Assembly: GCA_015227615.1 (NCBI GenBank)
Contig: JAALGZ010000063.1
Location: 82,178-146,177 of the forward strand
Reading direction: 5' to 3'
DNA from: Labyrinthula sp. Ha
Taxonomy: Eukaryota; Sar; Bigyra; Labyrinthulida; Labyrinthulaceae
DNA: 64,000 nt
This document shows, piece after piece, positions 58,601 through 64,000 of the stretch. Under the pieces are notes generated by a model. It was not told the origin of the DNA. It was given only the letters and a program-made list of their open reading frames with translations, and did not search any database. The stretch's first letter is position 1, and each line of letters begins with the position of its first letter. The position numbers and the translations under genes are program-made.

Positions 58601-59933
58601 TTAAATACCTATTAATAAAAATGAAAATTGGTGAGCTCTTGATAATTGGTGATATGAGCAAAGACACATCAATTAGAGGTAAACGAGACGTCTACCCATA
58701 TGATTGTGATATGTTATAATTTAAAAACTTCATTTAGCTTCCTCAAGTGAATAGAGCATTCTACAGGAAAAGAAGATGTAATAGAAATAAACCTAAAAGA
58801 GAAGTCGTCTCGAGTACATTTTTCCAAGATTCTGCGCCTAAATATCATCAACATCCCAAACTATGCAAGGCTATTCACTTGCAGTACGTAGATTGAACTT
58901 AACATACGATTTCTGAATTTCATGACGCACTTTTCAGATTGTCCATTAGAAGCGAGTAGTCAGCCATTGACTTCTAAAACCTTAATGAGAATGTTACGCT
59001 TATAAACATCCTCATTAACAGGTTCGTGTTTTTAATTCTTGAATCGTACATGTTCCTAGCCATTGCTCTTTTATCCATAAAAACAAAAACTCTGCATATG
59101 CCATGGCATTGAGAAAGCGCTATTAATGTACTCTCTTTATTTTTTCGGTGACTACAGAAACCACTTCAAAAAAAAAATGAAGTTGACAGATTTGCTTCGC
59201 AATAATAATCTGGAAAACTAGAGTCAGTATTCCTTCCTAGTTTTTAAGAAACACACTGATTTTGACCAATGCAAAGTTCCTAAAGAGTCTTAGTAGCTCT
59301 GTAGAGAAGTTCTTACCCATATGGTTTGCATATGTAATCACTGCTGCCAAGACATATCTACAAGAAACACTGCTTAATCGTTTTTTTGGATTTCTAGAAA
59401 GCTCCGTTATGCAATTAGTAGCTCCAGTTTATTTGTATAATAAGAGAATACTCTTAGTATTATTATCCCTCTCAGTAGCTGTTCTCTATTCATATCAAGA
59501 GTATAACTCCCTTATCTGTGGGAAAACAGCTGTGCTTTGATCATGTTTTAGATGTGGGTTGGTTTTTTGTTGCACACAGGAGTAGGTGCTTCCTATGATC
59601 ATAAATTCAACTATTGGTTGCGCATTATAAATAAAAGAAGAATTTGGGGATTTGATTTCTTGAGCAAAATGGTGACCAATATGTTGTGCATATACCTTGC
59701 AACGGGTATTTGGTAAATGAGTCAACTTGTAGGCTCATTGGCAAAGTTGTACAGCCTAAATGGATCTACCAAGTAGGTACAGAAAAGCTTTACAAACCGA
59801 AATTTTGCTTTGAGATAGTATCATATAATCTGAAGATATTCTGCCTTCCTAGAATATTTAAATAATAGGAACTGTTGAAAAATGCCTTTACTTGATTCTA
59901 ATAAAATTTATCGTCAAATTCTATCTAGATCAA
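55627..59933. other. Gene-poor AT-rich intergenic region
   Basis: Apart from the small frame at 58029-58229 described separately, I see nothing convincing. Frames at 56839-57042, 57285-57503 and 59262-59540 start at TTG and have leucine/isoleucine-rich, low-information composition. No RNA gene was found. Confidence 0.45.
58029..58229 (+). CDS. Small hypothetical protein (66 residues)
   Basis: Begins with ATG (MNPRAVGVRTKKGMPSSV) and continues with a lysine-, glutamate- and serine-rich sequence of helix-forming composition (VIEKIGSYEKVLVENYDK). This is unlike the leucine- and phenylalanine-rich random frames around it. I do not recognise it. It could be a real small gene, a single exon of a spliced gene given the very short introns in this genome, or a chance frame. 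Confidence 0.25.
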   Translation: MNPRAVGVRTKKGMPSSVIEKIGSYEKVLVENYDKIHSFQERKKTHQKLSDISFSVQTPQLYIEKY

Positions 59934-62900
59934 TCAGCTATTTAGAACTGAGGAACGAATGGATTTTTCCATCTGAGAACCAAGTTCACTTACAATCTTT
60001 GAAAACTCTGTACTTCTATCTGAAAGTAAATTAGTGGGTTTTCCGAACTCAACATTCCTTCCTCCACTTATGACCAGCACAAAATCATTATCAATAATTG
60101 TTTGAACTCGATGAGCTATTGTAAGTATTGTGGTCCCAACGAAATTTTCCCGTATCGTTTTTTGAATTATACTGTCTGTTTCGTAGTCAATAGAACTAGT
60201 TGCCTCATCAAGTAGCAGTATCTTAGGCTTTGCCAGAAGAGTTCTCGCCATGCAAATCAACTGTCTCTGACCTTGCGAAAAGTTTTCCCCATATTCAGAC
60301 ACCTCGGCTTCTAGTTTATCTGGTAGTGATTCAATTACATCCGAAAGATTTACCAAAGCCAAGCTTCTCCATAATTCTTCTGGCGTATGCTCTTCAAAAG
60401 GATCGAGATTAGACTTGATGCTACCAGAAAACATAAACGGACTCTGTGGAACAACTGCTATACCCTTTCTTAATGTCTCTAGTGGGAGTGCACTGATATC
60501 CTGTTCATCTATAGATATATGCCCAGATTCCGCCTCAATAATACGAAGTAAGGCCATGAAGGTTGAACTCTTACCCTCTCCTGAACGGCCAACTACACCA
60601 ACTCGAGAACCACCAGGTATCACAACATCTAGCCCCTTTAAGACTAAAGGCGTGTCTGTGCGATACCTTACTTCCAGCGACTTTATTTCTATCTGGCCAG
60701 TGGATGGCCACTCAATATTCTTTGCTTCAAGAGCACCTTCTGGATCATTTGGTGGTTTTCTCTCTTGCGGCACCTCCTTTGAATAATAATTTATTCTTTC
60801 AACCGAGTTCATTAATTTTTCCAAGGTAGTCAGGGATCGAAATACCATATTAAACATTCCAGATACCTGAACTGTAAGACTAATTGCTAATCCTGCAAAC
60901 CCTGGTTCTAGTCCTTGTTCTATTGCTGCATAAACAACCAGGACAGATGAAAAGGTTACCAAAATAGCTGCTATTACCTGAAGATAGAACCCGAACCATC
61001 TATCCGCCATGCGCTGCACATAGAAAGCACGGACATTCCGATCTACTAGAGTTTCATTCCTCTCAGCAAAACTTTTTGTTAACTTATAAGACCGAATAGA
61101 TGATAAACCAGTAAGAGTTTCCGAAAAATGTGCATAAATTGGTGAGCGAGCAATTGCCTCCAATCTGGTCGAGTCTCTTGCTACGGGTCTGTATAATGAT
61201 GACAGGTAGTAGTTCACTATAAATACAAAAGGAACTGCTGCCAAGAAAAAAGGGATCTGTGTCACCACACTTAATAAGCCAATAATAACAAACAATACCC
61301 CCATCACAGCGGAGTTAAACGACATAGGTACTTCTGAATCCACACTGAATAAGTCCTTACTGAATCTAGATAGGATTCTTCCAGTGGGTGTTATATCAAA
61401 GAAATAGACAGGGGCGTGAAAAATGCTATCCAGAAGCCTACCATGTAATGATTTTGATGCAGCAAGTCCAATAGAAAGGAAAACATAAGTTGCACTAAAA
61501 GCAGATATTCCAAGCAAGACAGCTGAGCCTACATAGAGCTGCAAATAGAACGAGAGCGGTCGGATTTCATAGTTGGGATCATTGGTCCAGAAGCTTACTA
61601 CAAATTGATTGCCAAAAGAAATGACAGTATTGAGGATAGATAGAAATATAGCTACAAAAAGCCAGCACATACCCCCACTTGCCTTTATGTATGACAAATA
61701 CTCACGAGATTTCACAGCACCGGTTTGACGCTCTTCCTCTCCCCTTGCGTCTACCTCGTTATGTTCATCTATCGCACTCCCCGGTCCCACGTCTAACTTG
61801 GGCCCTTTATCAGTTTTTTCGTGCTGATCACTCTCCTCAGCTTGAAACTTTTGCACTAACGATGCAAAAGCATTCCCTGAGGTCATCAACTCATTGTAGC
61901 TTCCTTGCTCTTTTATGGTACCATCTTCTAGTACAATAATATAATCACATTTCTTTAAGAAACTAAGTTGGTTCAGTGCCATAATAACTGTACGATCATT
62001 CATACCTTGCAGAACGCATTTTTCAAATACTTTATTCGCAACCTCTGGATCTAGAGCAGAAAAAGGATCATCCAAAATTACAAACTCTGTGAATGAATAT
62101 GCAGTGCGTGCTAGAGAAACTCTTTGTGCTTGTCCTCCACTCAAATTGACTCCGTTCTCACCTATTATAGTAAAGTCCCCAGCTTTCAGAGTCTTGAAAT
62201 CCTTTGAAAGTTCGCAACTATCAATTACTGAACGATAGCGTGTTTCATCAAATTTATTTGAAAATACTATATTCTCTCGAACACTCGCATTTAATATCCA
62301 CGGTGTTTGCGAAGCATATGCCTTGGGGACATCTGCTACCTTCAGGTCCCCTTCTACTTTAATGAGCTCCCCAAGTAAAGCAGAAAGCAGAGAGGATTTT
62401 CCAGTACCTACGGCTCCAACCACTCCTACAAGGCTTCCCTTTTTTATTTCAAATGAAATTTTTTCCAATACAGGCTTAGCTACAACCTCCTCTCCTTGAG
62501 ATTCTTCTTCGGAGCCATTAGCTTCTTTATCTACACCAACCCATTGAAAACTAGCATCCTTAACAGAGACAAGAATATTGGATTCCTTGTCCTCTTTGTT
62601 TTCATCCAGATTTCCTCCTTTGCTGTTCACTTTTTCCTCAGTTTCATCTAACTCCAGAAAATGTTTAATTCTTCTGTAACTAATCAAGGCATCAGCATAT
62701 ACAACAAATGCCATTGGGTACATTAGTAAGGGTGCTCGCAGTGAATTAAAAGCTTGCAGTGCAGAAAAAACTGTAGACGCCTTAACTTCATCTACATTGT
62801 TCGCGTATACAGCAAGAGCTGTAACTGCTGTTAAGGCAGGAAGCGCAGTTACATAAGATATAGCAAAAGCTTTTAGCTTCAAGGTTTTTCGAAAAATAGA

Positions 62901-63905
62901 TAATTCCGCAGTTCTAATACTGTTTATCTTGTCCATGAATTTCTGTTCCCAGGCTGAGAGTTTCACACCTAAAATTGATTGAAGAGCTTCATTGGTGGTC
63001 TTTACTCTTGAATCTGTCAGTACAACAACGGATTTTGTGTATTTAATTAAGAAACTCATTAGAAAAACTTGCAAAGGCAGTGCAAAAAGAATTATACCAA
63101 CCCCAGCAAATACAGCACTTCCAATGTAAAAATAAATTATTGTGATATATCCGCATATCTGTAATAATCCGTCCCATAAAACGTGAATTTGATCAAAAAG
63201 CCGTTCAATTTTTGTTGCATCTAACTGCATAACATTGACAATTTTTCCCAAAGAGATGCTTTGCCTCGCAGATGGACTAATTCTAAGCGATTTCTTATAA
63301 ATAATTGACGATATTGCTGACCTTGACTTCCAACCACATCTTTGAAGTAACCAAAATAACTTTGTTTCAGTAAAACTACGAAGAAAAAATAGCACCCCAA
63401 ACATTGCACCCCAAAAATATCCTTCATACAGTTTCTCTGAACTGAAATCTTGTTCTTCTATAAACAGCAAAAGCTGATTTAAAACCAGAGGCTCACTAAA
63501 CTGCAATATTGTGTTTAGCAATCTAATTATGATGGACGGGTATAACTGCCCTTTTACCACATTTAGTATCCCAGAGCGCAAATTTCCAGTACGTTTATAT
63601 TTCTCGTTCAACTTCATACTGAGATATTTTGTTCCATCACTTGCAGGAAGCCAATACAAGTCTTCGTGGCTTAACTCTTCTCCAACCCGATTCTTCTTTT
63701 TCGTCAAGTTAAGCAACGGAAACGCCCAATAGAATGTCATGCGCGAAAATACATTAGCCGTAACTTCCGGACTCCAACGCTTTGTTTCAACTTCATACTC
63801 CTCAGCCACAGGAACTTCGTCTACATTTATTTTCACTTCTTCTGAGTTTTCCTCCACATTTTCGTTTTCCATTTCTACACTAACGGTTAAACTTGAAGTT
63901 GTCAT
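59934..63905 (-). CDS. ABCC (MRP-type) ABC transporter, full-length, without TMD0
   Basis: A 1323-residue exporter arranged TMD1-NBD1-TMD2-NBD2, intronless. NBD1 has Walker A GAVGTGKSS (K503), signature LSGGQ (588-592) and Walker B ILDDP (D612-D613), with Asp in the catalytic Glu position. NBD2 has GRSGEGKSS (K1112), signature FSQGQ (1209-1213) and LLLDEATS (D1233, E1234). This asymmetric pair, one degenerate and one canonical catalytic site, is typical of ABCC proteins. The N-terminus is hydrophilic and acidic and leads into WSPEVTANVFSRMTFYWAFPLL, the usual ABCC start before TMD1. There is no extra five-helix TMD0, as in short MRP4/5-type members. The family exports organic anions, glutathione conjugates and drugs across the plasma or vacuolar membrane with ATP. 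Substrate and membrane are not evident here. Confidence 0.95.
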   Translation of the reverse strand: MTTSSLTVSVEMENENVEENSEEVKINVDEVPVAEEYEVETKRWSPEVTANVFSRMTFYWAFPLLNLTKKKNRVGEELSHEDLYWLPASDGTKYLSMKLNEKYKRTGNLRSGILNVVKGQLYPSIIIRLLNTILQFSEPLVLNQLLLFIEEQDFSSEKLYEGYFWGAMFGVLFFLRSFTETKLFWLLQRCGWKSRSAISSIIYKKSLRISPSARQSISLGKIVNVMQLDATKIERLFDQIHVLWDGLLQICGYITIIYFYIGSAVFAGVGIILFALPLQVFLMSFLIKYTKSVVVLTDSRVKTTNEALQSILGVKLSAWEQKFMDKINSIRTAELSIFRKTLKLKAFAISYVTALPALTAVTALAVYANNVDEVKASTVFSALQAFNSLRAPLLMYPMAFVVYADALISYRRIKHFLELDETEEKVNSKGGNLDENKEDKESNILVSVKDASFQWVGVDKEANGSEEESQGEEVVAKPVLEKISFEIKKGSLVGVVGAVGTGKSSLLSALLGELIKVEGDLKVADVPKAYASQTPWILNASVRENIVFSNKFDETRYRSVIDSCELSKDFKTLKAGDFTIIGENGVNLSGGQAQRVSLARTAYSFTEFVILDDPFSALDPEVANKVFEKCVLQGMNDRTVIMALNQLSFLKKCDYIIVLEDGTIKEQGSYNELMTSGNAFASLVQKFQAEESDQHEKTDKGPKLDVGPGSAIDEHNEVDARGEEERQTGAVKSREYLSYIKASGGMCWLFVAIFLSILNTVISFGNQFVVSFWTNDPNYEIRPLSFYLQLYVGSAVLLGISAFSATYVFLSIGLAASKSLHGRLLDSIFHAPVYFFDITPTGRILSRFSKDLFSVDSEVPMSFNSAVMGVLFVIIGLLSVVTQIPFFLAAVPFVFIVNYYLSSLYRPVARDSTRLEAIARSPIYAHFSETLTGLSSIRSYKLTKSFAERNETLVDRNVRAFYVQRMADRWFGFYLQVIAAILVTFSSVLVVYAAIEQGLEPGFAGLAISLTVQVSGMFNMVFRSLTTLEKLMNSVERINYYSKEVPQERKPPNDPEGALEAKNIEWPSTGQIEIKSLEVRYRTDTPLVLKGLDVVIPGGSRVGVVGRSGEGKSSTFMALLRIIEAESGHISIDEQDISALPLETLRKGIAVVPQSPFMFSGSIKSNLDPFEEHTPEELWRSLALVNLSDVIESLPDKLEAEVSEYGENFSQGQRQLICMARTLLAKPKILLLDEATSSIDYETDSIIQKTIRENFVGTTILTIAHRVQTIIDNDFVLVISGGRNVEFGKPTNLLSDRSTEFSKIVSELGSQMEKSIRSSVLNS

Positions 63906-64000
63906 TTGGTTCGACCGATTAATTTCTCCGACAGATCTTAACGGACACGGTGAAATTTCATATCTCGGGATTTTATTCGTATTATTTGAACCTATATTAT

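Noticed and set aside
60415-60786. 123-codon plus-strand frame inside the ABC transporter
   Set aside because: Antisense to the conserved NBD2 region; no independent protein features.
1-64000. CRISPR array, bacterial operon or prophage
   Set aside because: No regularly spaced repeats. The genes are eukaryotic with introns and there are no ribosome-binding-site-linked gene runs.

Overview
This is nuclear DNA of a eukaryotic microbe, most likely a protist or alga whose lineage I cannot fix from the window. The evidence is eukaryote-only proteins (RACK1, condensin-II subunit D3, an O-fucosyltransferase-like enzyme, an ABCC transporter, Roc-COR GTPases), GT-AG spliceosomal introns, a non-LTR retroelement relic and long AT-rich intergenic DNA. 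The ten introns I could define are only 28-32 nt long. They correct the starts of four genes and resolve one multi-exon gene that reading open frames alone would miss.

Layout. 1-5180: a possible coding tail at the left edge, then gene-poor AT-rich DNA. 5181-13483: a compact cluster of RACK1 (+), ribulose-phosphate 3-epimerase with six micro-introns (+), an O-fucosyltransferase-like membrane protein (-) and condensin-II D3 (-). The epimerase and the transferase converge with 5 bp between their stop codons. 13633-27715: a tandem array of two complete units of about 6.8 kb and a third truncated unit. Each complete unit carries one intact Roc-COR GTPase gene on the minus strand, and a 694-bp non-coding block is almost identical between the units. 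27716-36904: a gene-poor stretch with one plausible 151-residue acidic protein. 36905-40560: a decayed LINE-like element. 41249-55626: a 4272-residue intronless armadillo-repeat protein (+) facing a class I/II PLP aminotransferase (-). 55627-59933: gene-poor DNA. 59934-63905: an ABCC/MRP-type transporter (-).

The single-copy genes are core or housekeeping functions (ribosome-associated scaffold, pentose phosphate pathway, protein glycosylation, chromosome condensation, amino-acid metabolism, organic-anion export) and share no obvious pathway. The lineage-specific material is the Roc-COR array and the giant armadillo protein. I see no tRNA, rRNA or CRISPR array. Short-intron calls rest on reading frame, splice-site consensus and family homology, not on transcript data.
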